A stretch of DNA of 64,000 nucleotides from Allobosea sp. (GTDB lineage: Bacteria; Pseudomonadota; Alphaproteobacteria; Rhizobiales; Beijerinckiaceae): contig NZ_JAFKFW010000020.1 of assembly GCF_017308015.1 (NCBI RefSeq), positions 37,699 to 101,698 on the forward strand, written 5' to 3'. This document shows positions 1-8,359 of this stretch, one piece after another. Under the pieces are notes generated by a model. The model was given only the letters and a program-made list of their open reading frames with translations, made no database searches and was not told the DNA's origin. Position 1 is the stretch's first letter. Each line of letters opens with the position of its first letter. The position numbers and the translations under genes are program-made.

Positions 1-412
1 ATGCCCGGCCCCAACGCCCGTCATCGAGCCCGTACAGCTCGGCCGCGAGCTTGAGCAGCCAACCCCAGCCATAGGGCCGCTTGAAGCCGCGCGCCGTAGG
101 CTGGGCGAGATAGGCGCATTCGACCGCAATCTTTTCGGGGATCAGTTGCTCGTCGAACAGCGCGACGATATCGGCCGCCGCCTCCATGCTCGGATGGCGC
201 CGCAGCAGCCGGGCCAGCATCCAGTAGCTGTGCACGCAGGAATGCCAGTCATAGCTGCCGTAGAACACCGGATGCAGCGCGCTCGGCGTCCGCGCATCCT
301 CGGGCCCTGCCAGCGTATGATCCGGCTTGTTCGGATATTCCCGGCGGACATGGCCGAGCGCGATCCGGGCGAAGCGCAGCGCGATCTCTTCAGTGAGCGA
401 GGGCGTGGTCAT
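1..412 (-). CDS. DUF2891 family protein (3' end cut by window)
   Basis: The reverse strand opens with an ATG at 412 and reads without a stop to the window edge, giving 137 codons. The translation starts MTTPSLTEEIALRF and contains the stretches REYPNKPDH, LAGPEDARTPSALHP and FYGSYDWHSCVHSYW, which are typical of the N-terminal half of the DUF2891 family. Family members usually run past 300 residues, so over half of the protein lies outside the window. The family is cytosolic with an all-alpha toroid-like appearance; no biochemical role is established to my knowledge. It diverges from the aldolase gene at 616 across about 200 bp. Identification is from motif memory only. Confidence 0.85.
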   Translation of the reverse strand, partial: MTTPSLTEEIALRFARIALGHVRREYPNKPDHTLAGPEDARTPSALHPVFYGSYDWHSCVHSYWMLARLLRRHPSMEAAADIVALFDEQLIPEKIAVECAYLAQPTARGFKRPYGWGWLLKLAAELYGLDDGRWGRA

Positions 413-615
413 GGCGTGCTTGTCTCCGAGCCGCCGCAACCTAACAGCGTTTCCATCCCCGCAAAGAGCCACCCGCCCATCAGGCTGCAACCCTGCCATC
501 TCCTGTCGTCGGGTTTCCCCGCCCATCCGGTGTGATCTAACCGAATGAGCGCGCTCCTCACCGGTTCCGGCCGGCGCGGCGGTGCTGCCGATCATCATGC
601 CCAAGAGGAAATGCC

Positions 616-1386
616 GTGGACCTGCCTGCCAACGCCTTCAAGGCCGCGCTCAAGCGCGGCGAGCTTCAGATCGGATTGTGGAGCAGCCTGTGCAGCCCGA
701 TCGTCTCCGAGATCATCAGTCAGAGCGGCTTCGACTGGATCCTGGTCGATACAGAGCACTCGCCCAATGAGCCGCCGGACGTCCTCGCCCAGTTGCAGGC
801 TCTGAAGGGCGGCACCGCCACTCCGATCGTCCGCCCAGCCTGGAACGATGCCGTGCTGCTCAAGCGCCTGCTCGATATCGGCGTGCAGGCCGTGCTCGTG
901 CCCTTCGTCCAGAATGCCGAGGAAGCCCGCAAGGCCGTCGCCGCCTGCCGCTATCCGCCCGCCGGCATCCGCGGCATCACGGTCAGCGGCCGCGGCAGCC
1001 ATTACGGGCGCGTGCCGGACTATCTCAAGCGGGCCGACGGCGAAATCTGCGTCCTGGTCCAGGTCGAAACCGGCGAGGCGCTCGCCCGCATCGAGGAGAT
1101 CGCCTCGGTCGATGGCGTCGACGGCGTCTTCATCGGCCCGGCCGACCTCTCGGCCTCGCTCGGCCATATCGGCAATCCCGGCCATCCCGAGGTTCAGGCC
1201 GCGATCCGGGATGCGGTGAACCGCCTGACGGCTATCGGCAAGCCGGCCGGCATTCTGACGCCGTCCGAGCCGGACGCGCGCCGCTATATCGAATGGGGCT
1301 ATCGCTTCGTCGCGGTCGGCTCCGATCTCGGCCTCATGACCAAGCATGCCGATGCGCTGGCCAAGGCCTTCGCCCCGCAGCGCTGA
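616..1386 (+). CDS. HpcH/HpaI family class II aldolase
   Basis: A 256-residue single-domain protein of the HpcH/HpaI aldolase family, which cleaves 2-keto-3-deoxy acids to pyruvate plus an aldehyde in the cytosol. His48 (DTEHSP), an Arg in IVRPAW, Glu151 (VQVETGEAL) and Asp177 (GPADLSASLGH) match the general base and divalent-metal ligands known for HpaI. The GTG start at 616 is chosen because AGAGGA lies six bases upstream; the ATG at 611 is out of frame. It precedes a GntR regulator, a DHDPS-family enzyme and an IlvD-type dehydratase. A role in splitting a 2-keto-3-deoxy sugar acid made by that dehydratase is therefore likely but inferred. Substrate cannot be read from the sequence. Confidence 0.9.
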   Translation: MDLPANAFKAALKRGELQIGLWSSLCSPIVSEIISQSGFDWILVDTEHSPNEPPDVLAQLQALKGGTATPIVRPAWNDAVLLKRLLDIGVQAVLVPFVQNAEEARKAVAACRYPPAGIRGITVSGRGSHYGRVPDYLKRADGEICVLVQVETGEALARIEEIASVDGVDGVFIGPADLSASLGHIGNPGHPEVQAAIRDAVNRLTAIGKPAGILTPSEPDARRYIEWGYRFVAVGSDLGLMTKHADALAKAFAPQR

Positions 1387-1410
1387 CACGAGGTTCCAGC
1401 AGCCTCATCA

Positions 1411-1449
1411 CGTCATGGTCGGGCTTGTCCCGGCCATCCACGTCTTCCC
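1411..1449. repeat. dispersed palindromic repeat (type D)
   Basis: The stretch beginning CGTCATGGTCGGGCTTGTCC and continuing CGGCCATCCACG looks like the small intergenic palindromic repeats common in Hyphomicrobiales genomes. Its core, GGTCGGGCTTGTCCCGGCC, is an imperfect inverted repeat. It lies just downstream of the aldolase gene. Assignment to a genome-wide family is from memory, not from a search. Confidence 0.5.
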
Positions 1450-1682
1450 ATGAGGCCAGCGTTCAAGCCGTGGATGCTCGTCACGACGGCGGGCATGACG
1501 GCCGGGCTCTCGCTCGACTTCGACTTCGCCTTCCGCGCGACCTCGTCCCAAGGCTGGACCATGGCGACCCTGACGGCGCTGCCTGTGATGCCCGTCAGCT
1601 TCGCCACTCCCCATCGCGGAGAATCCCGCTTGCGTCTCCAGCCAGCGCTTGCCCTGATCGTCGGCGCCGGCTTCAGGCATGA

Positions 1683-1700
1683 AATCTGAAATTTCAGATT
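1683..1700. promoter_or_regulatory. perfect 18-bp palindrome, likely GntR/FCD operator
   Basis: AATCTGAAATTTCAGATT is an exact palindrome, AT-rich within a GC-rich gap, centred 100 bp upstream of the GntR start codon. Regulators of the FCD class bind short palindromes near their own promoters, so autoregulation of the GntR/DHDPS pair is the simplest reading. No second copy was seen before the aldolase or the dehydratase genes. Confidence 0.55.
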
Positions 1701-1791
1701 GCCGGGAGCTGCGCATTGTGCTGCTTGATGGCTATGGCGCCCGGCCGGCTGCCGCGATCAGACGGCTCCGGTCCGGCACCCCGGAAGAACC

Positions 1792-2493
1792 ATGTTGCAG
1801 CCTGCCGTCGAACCCGTTGCGCCCGATCTGCTGCGTTCGCTGCGCGAGCATGTCCATGAACGCCTGCGCCGGGCCATCGTCGCCGGTCGCTTCCGCAATG
1901 GCGAGCGCCTGAACGAGCGCCACCTCGCCGAGATGCTCGGCGTCAGCACGACCCCGGTGAAGGATGCGATCCGCAAGCTCGAAAGCGAGGGTCTGGTCCG
2001 GACGGAAGCACGCCGCGGCGTCTTCGTCGAGTTCTCGCCCCGACAGGCGCTGGAGATGGCGCTGGGTCGCGCCGCGCTCGAAAGCATCATGGCCCATATC
2101 GCCGCCAACCGTCTGACGGAGGCCGATGCCGCCGAACTCGGTAAGCTGATCGCCGAGATGGAGCTGGCGACGGAGCATGGCGATCTCGAGGACCTCGTCG
2201 CGCTGAACGAAGCCTATCATCGGGCGATCCATCACATCTCCGGCTGCATCTATCTGGAGCGCCGACTCGACGGCCAGCGCATGTACGACCATGCCCAGCG
2301 GATCGCCCTGCACTCAGAGCCGGACGAGCGCCGCCGCGGCTTCGAGGAACACCGCGACATCTACGAGGCGCTCCTGGCGCGCGATCCCGCGCGCGCCGAA
2401 CTGAGGATGCGCCGTCACATCGTCCGCTCGGCGAAGGCCCATGTGCGATTGGTCTTCGGCGCGGATGCGGAGGGACTGGACTATGACGAATGA
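1792..2493 (+). CDS. GntR family transcriptional regulator, FCD type
   Basis: A 233-residue regulator. Residues about 10-80 form the GntR winged helix, with RHLAEMLGVSTTPVKDAIRKL as the helix-turn-helix and GLVRTEARRGVFV as the wing. The remainder is an all-helical FCD ligand domain with the expected NEAYHRAIHH and HRDIYEAL segments that supply metal or ligand contacts. FCD regulators respond to small organic acids, often the substrate of adjacent enzymes. GGAAGAA precedes the ATG. The 3' end overlaps the next gene by 11 bases, so the two are probably translated together. It likely controls this sugar-acid module through the palindrome at 1683-1700; that link is inferred. Confidence 0.92.
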   Translation: MLQPAVEPVAPDLLRSLREHVHERLRRAIVAGRFRNGERLNERHLAEMLGVSTTPVKDAIRKLESEGLVRTEARRGVFVEFSPRQALEMALGRAALESIMAHIAANRLTEADAAELGKLIAEMELATEHGDLEDLVALNEAYHRAIHHISGCIYLERRLDGQRMYDHAQRIALHSEPDERRRGFEEHRDIYEALLARDPARAELRMRRHIVRSAKAHVRLVFGADAEGLDYDE

Positions 2494-3400
2494 CAAGATC
2501 CGCCGCGCACTGCGCGGCATTTCCGGCGTCCATGTCACCGCCTGGAAGGCGGATAGCGAGGCCGATTGGGCGCTGACCGGCAAGATCGTTCGGCGCATCG
2601 CCGAGGCCGGCATCCACAACATCGTCTCGGCCGGTAATACCGGTGAGTTCTATCCGATGACGACGGCCGAGGTGGAGCGCTCGCACGCGACCGCCGCCGA
2701 AGCTGCCGCCGGCAAGGCGCTGGTCACCGCCGGCATTGGCCGCTCGCTGCGCGAAGCCATCGCGACCGGCAAGCTCGCGGCCAAGGCCGGCTGCGATGCC
2801 GCGATGGTGCATCACCCGCTCGACCCCTTCGCCGCCCCGCAATCCCAGGCCGACTACATCCTCGCCATCGCCGAGGCGCTGCCGATCCCGCTCGTCGCCT
2901 ATATCCGCTCGGATGCGATCGGCGTGAAGGACCTGATCCGCGTCGCGACCCATCCGAACGTCGCCGGCGTGAAATTCGCCTCGAACAACATGATGCTGCT
3001 CGCCGATTGCGTGCGCGAGACGGAAGGTTCTTCCGCCAACTGGATCTGCGGCCTCGCCGAGGGCTGGGCCGCTCCCTTCTATGCGCTGGGCGCCCGCGGC
3101 TTCACCTCCGGCCTGATCAATGTCGCGCCTGAGCGCTCGCTCGCGGTCTGGCGGGCGCTGGAGGCCGGCGACTACAAAACTGCCCGCAGCGAGGTCGATG
3201 CGATCGCCGGCTTCGAGAAGCTGCGCACGAAATACGGCAACGGCGCCAATGTCACGGTGGTGAAGGAGGCGCTGGGCCTGCTCGGCACGGATGTCGGCCC
3301 GGTCCGCCTCCCCGGCCTGCCGGAGCTCAACGAGGCCGAGCGCGCTGAACTGCGCGGCATCGTGTCGAGCTGGGGCGCCGCCAAGGCTGCAGCCGAGTGA
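2483..3400 (+). CDS. dihydrodipicolinate synthase family protein (keto-deoxy sugar acid dehydratase or aldolase)
   Basis: A 305-residue TIM-barrel enzyme of the DHDPS/NAL family. The motif GNTGEF, Tyr140 (VAYIRS) and Schiff-base Lys164 (AGVKFAS) match the family's catalytic elements. In sugar-acid pathways members act as 2-keto-3-deoxy-L-arabinonate dehydratase, KDG aldolase or KDG dehydratase. The next gene is an IlvD-type dehydratase resembling L-arabinonate dehydratase, so a step on 2-keto-3-deoxy-pentonate is the best guess. The ATG at 2483 is favoured over upstream in-frame codons because GGAGGG lies eight bases before it and it fits family length. It overlaps the end of the GntR gene by 11 bases. 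True lysine biosynthesis (dapA) is unlikely given the context. Confidence 0.88.
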   Translation: MTNDKIRRALRGISGVHVTAWKADSEADWALTGKIVRRIAEAGIHNIVSAGNTGEFYPMTTAEVERSHATAAEAAAGKALVTAGIGRSLREAIATGKLAAKAGCDAAMVHHPLDPFAAPQSQADYILAIAEALPIPLVAYIRSDAIGVKDLIRVATHPNVAGVKFASNNMMLLADCVRETEGSSANWICGLAEGWAAPFYALGARGFTSGLINVAPERSLAVWRALEAGDYKTARSEVDAIAGFEKLRTKYGNGANVTVVKEALGLLGTDVGPVRLPGLPELNEAERAELRGIVSSWGAAKAAAE

Positions 3401-3406
3401 CAGGCC

Positions 3407-3451
3407 GTCATTCTCGGGCAAAGCATAGCGCGGGTCCGAGAATCTCATGAC
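3407..3451. repeat. palindromic repeat (type B, degenerate)
   Basis: GTCATTCTCGG and CCGAGAATCTCATGAC form inverted arms around a short spacer, between the DHDPS-family and dehydratase genes. It shares the GTCAT and TTCTCGG blocks with the better copies at 26571-26674 and 46464-46555. Confidence 0.5.
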
Positions 3452-3539
3452 AAGATGACACTGGCTTCCGAGATGATCGGGTTAGGCCCGGTCACGCCTC
3501 CGGTATCGCTTAGAACGACAAGAATTCGAGGGAACGCCC

Positions 3540-5273
3540 ATGTCCGCCCGCCCCCGCAAGACGCCCGAGACTCTGCGCAGCTGGCGCTGGTTCGGGGCGA
3601 GCGACCTGCGCTCCTTCGGGCATCGCTCGCGGGCGCTGCAGATGGGCTTCGGCCATGAGGAGTTCATGGGCAAGCCGGTCATCGGCATCATCAATACCTG
3701 GTCCGAGATCAATCCCTGCCACACCCACCTGCGTGACCGTGCGGAAGCCGTTAAGCGCGCGGTCTGGGCGGCCGGCGGCTTCCCGATCGAAATCCCCGTC
3801 ATGTCGGTTTCCGAGCAATATCAGAAGCCTACGACCATGCTCTATCGCAACTTCCTGGCGATGGAGACCGAGGAATCGATCCGCTCCCACCCGCTCGACG
3901 GCGCCGTGCTGCTCGGCGGCTGCGACAAATCCACGCCAGCCCTGATCATGGGCGCCTGCAGCGCCGGCCTGCCCTTCATCTTCGTGCCGGCCGGGCCGAT
4001 GCTGCGCGGCAACTGGGCCGGCAAGGTGCTGGGCTCGGGCGCCGATGTCTGGAAATACTGGGCCGAGAAGGAAGCCGGCAACATCCCCGACGGCCAGTGG
4101 AAGGACATGGAAAGCGGCATCGCCCGCTCCTACGGCACCTGCATGGTGATGGGCACGGCCGCGACGATGATGAGCCATGCCGAGGTGCTGGGCCTCACCC
4201 TGCCCGGCGCCTCCGCCATTCCTGCCGCCGACGCCGCCCATCCCCGCATGGCCGCGATGGCGGGCAAACGCATCGTCGAGATGGTCTGGGAAGACCTGAC
4301 ACCCGACCGGATCCTGACCCGCAAGAGCTTCGAGAACGCGCTGACGGTGCATATGGCCGTCGCCGGCTCGACCAATGCGATCATCCATCTTGTCGCCATG
4401 GCCGGCCGCGCCGGCGTGCCGCTGACGCCTGATGATTTCGACGCATTCTCGCGCAATGTCCCGGTCATCGCGAACCTGCGCCCCTCCGGCGATTTCCTGA
4501 TGGAGGATTTCTTCTATGCCGGCGGACTGCCCGCCCTGCTGAAGCAGCTCGAAAGCAAGCTCCACACCGACGCGATGACCGTGACCGGCAAGCCGATCGC
4601 CGAGACCATCGCACTCGCCCAGGTCTACGACGACAACGTCATCCGCCCGCTCGACAGACCCGTATCGACGGCCAACGGCCTCGCCGTGCTCAAGGGCAAC
4701 CTCGCGCCCGATGGCTGCGTCATCAAGCCTTCGGCCGCCGAGCCGCGCCTGCTCAGGCATTCCGGTCCAGCCATTGTCTTCGAGCACTACGATGCGATGA
4801 TGCAGGCGGTGAACGACGAGAATCTCGACGTCACCGCAAACCACATCATGGTGCTCAAGAATTGCGGCCCGGTCGGCGGCCCCGGCATGCCGGAATGGGG
4901 CATGCTGCCGATCCCGAAGAAGCTCTTGAAGCAGGGCGTGCGCGACATGCTGCGCATCTCGGATGCCCGCATGTCCGGCACCAGCTATGGCGCCTGCATC
5001 CTCCATGTCGCGCCGGAGGCCTATATCAAGGGTCCGCTCGCGGCGGTGCAGACCGGCGACATCATCAGCGTCGATGTCGAGGCGCGCAGCATCTCGGTCG
5101 ATCTCTCCGAGGCTGAGATCGCCACCCGCCTCGCCGTCTGGACGCCACCGGATCGGGACTATCCACGCGGGTGGGGCAAGATGTCGGCGGCCCATATCCG
5201 CCAGGCCGATAAGGGCTGCGATTTCGATTATCTGGAAGGGACGGCGCAGGTGCCGGAACCCGAGATCCATTGA
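3540..5273 (+). CDS. IlvD/Edd family sugar-acid dehydratase, L-arabinonate dehydratase-like
   Basis: A 577-residue member of the IlvD/Edd family, which dehydrates aldonic acids to 2-keto-3-deoxy acids using a [2Fe-2S] cluster and Mg2+. Cys60 (EINPCH), Cys128 (GGCDKS) and Cys201 (GTCMVMG) are cluster ligand candidates. Lys130 and Ser479 (ARMSGTSYG) match the metal-binding lysine and catalytic serine. Length and these positions are within one residue of the characterised Rhizobium leguminosarum L-arabinonate dehydratase as I remember it, and unlike branched-chain DHADs. The ATG at 3540 follows GAGGGA. Together with the upstream aldolase and DHDPS-family genes it suggests a non-phosphorylative pentonate pathway. 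The exact sugar (arabinonate, xylonate, fuconate) is not resolved. Confidence 0.88.
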   Translation: MSARPRKTPETLRSWRWFGASDLRSFGHRSRALQMGFGHEEFMGKPVIGIINTWSEINPCHTHLRDRAEAVKRAVWAAGGFPIEIPVMSVSEQYQKPTTMLYRNFLAMETEESIRSHPLDGAVLLGGCDKSTPALIMGACSAGLPFIFVPAGPMLRGNWAGKVLGSGADVWKYWAEKEAGNIPDGQWKDMESGIARSYGTCMVMGTAATMMSHAEVLGLTLPGASAIPAADAAHPRMAAMAGKRIVEMVWEDLTPDRILTRKSFENALTVHMAVAGSTNAIIHLVAMAGRAGVPLTPDDFDAFSRNVPVIANLRPSGDFLMEDFFYAGGLPALLKQLESKLHTDAMTVTGKPIAETIALAQVYDDNVIRPLDRPVSTANGLAVLKGNLAPDGCVIKPSAAEPRLLRHSGPAIVFEHYDAMMQAVNDENLDVTANHIMVLKNCGPVGGPGMPEWGMLPIPKKLLKQGVRDMLRISDARMSGTSYGACILHVAPEAYIKGPLAAVQTGDIISVDVEARSISVDLSEAEIATRLAVWTPPDRDYPRGWGKMSAAHIRQADKGCDFDYLEGTAQVPEPEIH

Positions 5274-5286
5274 CGGCACATGGCGG

Positions 5287-6393
5287 TCAATCCGGCGGCA
5301 CTCTAGCGATCGCCAGCCGCACCAGCGCGGCCTGGCTGTTGACACCCGTCTTCGCGTAGACGGCCTTGAGTTGCGCACGCACGGTCTCTCGCGACAGCCC
5401 GGCCCGTTCGGCGATATCCGTCAGGCTGCGCCCCGAGACGATGCTCGCAGCCACCCTCGTCTCCGCGGGGGAGAGGCGAAAATGCGCCGCCAGCCAGCCA
5501 GGATCGCCCGACCCTTGATAGCCCTGCGCCGGATCGATCAGGAGCAGCACCGTCGGCCCGGCGAAATACGCGCTGACCTCATCCAGCTCGGCGCGTACCA
5601 GCGCGAGGCTGTGCCTCCCGATGCGCATGGTGCGGACTCGCTCCCCTTCGTAGTCACGCCGCAGCATCTGGCGCAGGATCGCGTCCGCCGCATCGTCCCG
5701 GATCCGGATGGTGCCCAGTGCCGTCGTGCCGACGACCCTGCCGTCGGCGAGCATGCTCCCGGCGCGGCGCGAGAGCGCCTTCACGCTGCGCCCCTCGCCC
5801 AGCACGATGACACCGTCAGCCTGCGATTCCAGCAGTGAAGCACCAAACCGCGCCGTCGCCTCCCGGAGCGGCCCGGTTCGATAATACTGGAAGGCGCGCC
5901 TCAGATGCGGTGCCAAGCGAGTCATGAGATCCGCCGCCGCCTGATTGGTGTCGGGATCGTCGCGGCTGGTCAAGGTGCTCAGCAGGAAGGAGCAGCCATG
6001 GTCGCGGAAAAGCGTTATGCCGACAGCGGTCTCGTAGCCGGTGGGCCTCAGGAAATCGGAATAGTATTCCGAATTGCGGAACTGATCTCGGGGCACGATG
6101 CGCTCGCCGACGATGCCGACACCCAGCGGCGTTTCCGAAACCTTCTGCATCCACGGGTTCAGCGGCGCGTAATAGGCGGCGTAATCGCCGATCTCCTTCT
6201 CGCCGATGCCGGCAGCGAGCGAGACCACGCCGGACTTGGCGCCAGGATCATGAAAGAACAGCGTCGAGGCGCCTGCCGGGAGAATTCCGTTCAACCGGTC
6301 GAGGAAGCTCTGCCATGGCGTCTCGCCGAGTATCGCGGCATAGACGAGTTCCGTAAGTTCGTGCTCGAGCGCCGGGATCGTCTGCAAATCCAT
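5287..6393 (-). CDS. LuxR-type helix-turn-helix regulator with N-terminal sensory region
   Basis: A 368-residue protein. Residues about 300-360 carry a LuxR/GerE helix-turn-helix (LSPAETRVAASIVSGRSLTD, then IAERAGLSRETVRAQL, ending KTGVNSQAALVRL). The first 280 residues resemble the PAS/GAF-like sensory halves of orphan LuxR proteins in alphaproteobacteria and lack a receiver-domain aspartate pattern, so it is not a response regulator. The gene converges on the dehydratase gene with a 13-bp gap. It could respond to a metabolite of the sugar-acid module, but convergence alone does not prove this. ATG at 6393 is the first good start. Confidence 0.85.
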   Translation of the reverse strand: MDLQTIPALEHELTELVYAAILGETPWQSFLDRLNGILPAGASTLFFHDPGAKSGVVSLAAGIGEKEIGDYAAYYAPLNPWMQKVSETPLGVGIVGERIVPRDQFRNSEYYSDFLRPTGYETAVGITLFRDHGCSFLLSTLTSRDDPDTNQAAADLMTRLAPHLRRAFQYYRTGPLREATARFGASLLESQADGVIVLGEGRSVKALSRRAGSMLADGRVVGTTALGTIRIRDDAADAILRQMLRRDYEGERVRTMRIGRHSLALVRAELDEVSAYFAGPTVLLLIDPAQGYQGSGDPGWLAAHFRLSPAETRVAASIVSGRSLTDIAERAGLSRETVRAQLKAVYAKTGVNSQAALVRLAIARVPPD

Positions 6394-6526
6394 TACCCTG
6401 CCGTCCCGGCCACCCTCCGCGGCCGGTCGCGCAGGCTAACCCGGACGGGTTAAGACGCAAACCTTCCTGGCCATTACGGATACTCCTGTTGCCGGCAGCA
6501 CGTAGCCGCAACGACTGGAGACGCTC

Positions 6527-6862
6527 ATGTTTCGCTTACCGCACCAGATCGCACTCTTCGTCATCCTCACGCTGGCGCTTCCCCTGGCAGGAACGGCTTC
6601 CGCCGCGGCTTTCCCCATCACCCCTCCGGGCACTCCGGCGATCGGGGGAGAATTGCTCCACCAGACCCAGAGCACCTATCGCCGCCAGAGCGTCGGCGAG
6701 ATGCGCGAGGCGCTGCGTCGCCAGCAGATTCGCGAACGGATCGCGCGGCAGCAGTTTCGCGAGGCGGATGCACGCCGGCAAGAGCAGCTTCGGCGCGCCT
6801 ACGGCCCGCCGGCCAAGCCCAGCCCACGCTCCCCCAACTGCTGCTACGGTGCCACGCGCTGA
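6527..6862 (+). CDS. small exported Arg/Gln-rich protein of unknown function
   Basis: A 111-residue protein with a signal peptide over residues 1-27 (hydrophobic IALFVILTLALPLAG, then TASAAA). The mature part is rich in arginine and glutamine between residues 50 and 90, suggesting a charged helix, and ends PNCCYGATR with an adjacent cysteine pair. No family recognised. The ATG follows GAGACG. Expression outside the cytosol is likely; nothing in the neighbours points to a role. Confidence 0.65.
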   Translation: MFRLPHQIALFVILTLALPLAGTASAAAFPITPPGTPAIGGELLHQTQSTYRRQSVGEMREALRRQQIRERIARQQFREADARRQEQLRRAYGPPAKPSPRSPNCCYGATR

Positions 6863-6875
6863 AGCGAGCACGGCG

Positions 6876-8270
6876 CTACAGCTCGGCATCGAACGCGATA
6901 TCGTCAAAGCTCGCCCGCACACGCCCCGTCACCGCCGCCGTAAGATGCGCATAGGCCTGTTCCGGCGATTGCACAGTGACGCCGCGCTCGCTGCCGGAAA
7001 TGTTGATCTCGCCGGCGACGGCGAACGAGACGCTAGGATCTGCCCGCATCGGCACCGGCAGGACGATCAACTGGCATAAGCTCGCCGAGGCCGCCTGATA
7101 GGCATCGATCAGGATGTTCCCGGCAAGCCGCCAGTAATACCTTCGGCAGATGAATTCCTCCTGCACCGTCGGGCGCACCGCCACGTTCGTTACAAGCGGG
7201 CCGCGCTCGAGCTTGACCCGTGCGAAGCTCACAGCCGCTGTCGCCGGCGCAAGCCTGACTGCCAGCACGCCGGTATCCCCCGCAGCCGGCGTCAGAGACA
7301 CCGAACGGCGCCCCGCCCCAGCCGTGATCGTGCCGGACTGGCTACCGATCGCGACCGCAAGGCTGCCGCCGCTCAGATCCTCGACCGAAAGCGTCAATGG
7401 CAGCCCTGCGAAGGATGCGAGCCCCCATAAAGCCGGCTCGACCGGCTGAACGACCGCGCCGGATGTCAGGGTGATCGTGAAGCCACTGATCGAAAGGTTT
7501 GCCCCGCCCGTCGCCGCCTTCCAGCGATCGAAGCCATAGGCGTCGGCAGCGAGCGCGCCGCCTGCGAAACCGCGCTGGTTGATTGCCATGTCGCCATTGA
7601 CCAGCAGGTTCGCGCCGGCAGCCCAAGGTGAGGCTGATAGGGCGACGGCGCCCGACGCCCGATCGATCGCCAGCGCATCATGCCAGGCCGAGCCATCGGC
7701 GCTGACCTTGACCCGGAAATCGTCGTCACCGGCGAGCCCGAACTCGGCCCGGCCCGACCAGTTGCTCTGGAACAGCAGGCTCGCGGTGTTGCCGGCCGCG
7801 TTCTTGTTGATCTTCAGCCTGTGATCGCTGCCGGCATGATTGAACAAGCAGGCATCCGATGACACGGCGAGGCGGTTGGCCGTGTCCGCGGTCGCGTTCA
7901 CGCCCCAGCGTTCGGCGCCGAGGCTGCTGAGCGGGCTGTCACGGCGCCATTCCGTGCCGGTCCAGAGATTGTGCTCGGCCTCGTCGATCACCCAGGCCTG
8001 CCAGCCGGCGCGGGGAACGAGAAACGTCCAGCCACCATCCTCGAACAGCGCCACCTGATCGGTACGCCCCGCGAAGGCGCCGGTGCCGGCTGCCGGCACG
8101 ATATAGGCCGAGAGCTCGGTCGGCGAGGCCGGCGGCGCGGTCTGCGTCCGGCTGTCGACAGTGAGATGGATCAGCCCGTCGAGCCGCATCAGGGCATCGT
8201 TATGGGTGACGTGCTTCTGGGCCTGCCCGGCAGCCAGCAGCGGCAGGGAAAGACGGGGCGTGTCGGTCAT
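6876..8270 (-). CDS. DUF2793 domain protein, phage tail-like
   Basis: A 464-residue protein. The first 100 residues carry the DUF2793 signature LPLLAAGQAQKHVTHNDALM, followed by a Trp-rich segment (GWTFLVPRAGWQAWVIDE). Residues 130-220 resemble beta-structured tail-fibre repeats (FGLAGDDDFRVKVSADG). The C-terminal part, with LVNGDMAINQRGF and Gly/Ala/Ser-rich strands, looks like a carbohydrate-binding or fibre head. In the family such proteins occur among phage and gene-transfer-agent tail genes. Here no other phage gene is nearby: neighbours are a small exported protein and a racemase. It may be a tail gene kept outside a prophage, part of a dispersed GTA, or a relic. The reading frame is intact. 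Confidence 0.8.
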   Translation of the reverse strand: MTDTPRLSLPLLAAGQAQKHVTHNDALMRLDGLIHLTVDSRTQTAPPASPTELSAYIVPAAGTGAFAGRTDQVALFEDGGWTFLVPRAGWQAWVIDEAEHNLWTGTEWRRDSPLSSLGAERWGVNATADTANRLAVSSDACLFNHAGSDHRLKINKNAAGNTASLLFQSNWSGRAEFGLAGDDDFRVKVSADGSAWHDALAIDRASGAVALSASPWAAGANLLVNGDMAINQRGFAGGALAADAYGFDRWKAATGGANLSISGFTITLTSGAVVQPVEPALWGLASFAGLPLTLSVEDLSGGSLAVAIGSQSGTITAGAGRRSVSLTPAAGDTGVLAVRLAPATAAVSFARVKLERGPLVTNVAVRPTVQEEFICRRYYWRLAGNILIDAYQAASASLCQLIVLPVPMRADPSVSFAVAGEINISGSERGVTVQSPEQAYAHLTAAVTGRVRASFDDIAFDAEL

Positions 8271-8359
8271 GGGGCCTCGCGGAAGGGGACGCAGCGCTCT
8301 GCTGCCGCGAGGCGATGATGCGGCCGGTTCCGCCCTCCGGGGATAAGTCGGCCTGCCGC

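Larger units (their letters stand above)
1387..1791. other. 405-bp gap holding a repeat and an operator-like palindrome
   Basis: No gene is supported here: the short ORFs present have no recognisable product and no consistent start signals. The gap holds a dispersed palindromic repeat near its left end (1411-1449) and a perfect 18-bp palindrome 91 bp before the GntR start. Confidence 0.6.

Noticed and set aside
3510-5378. A 622-codon open frame on the minus strand
   Set aside because: It mirrors the IlvD-type dehydratase gene, which has full family motifs; the antisense translation is His/Gly/Asp-rich noise.
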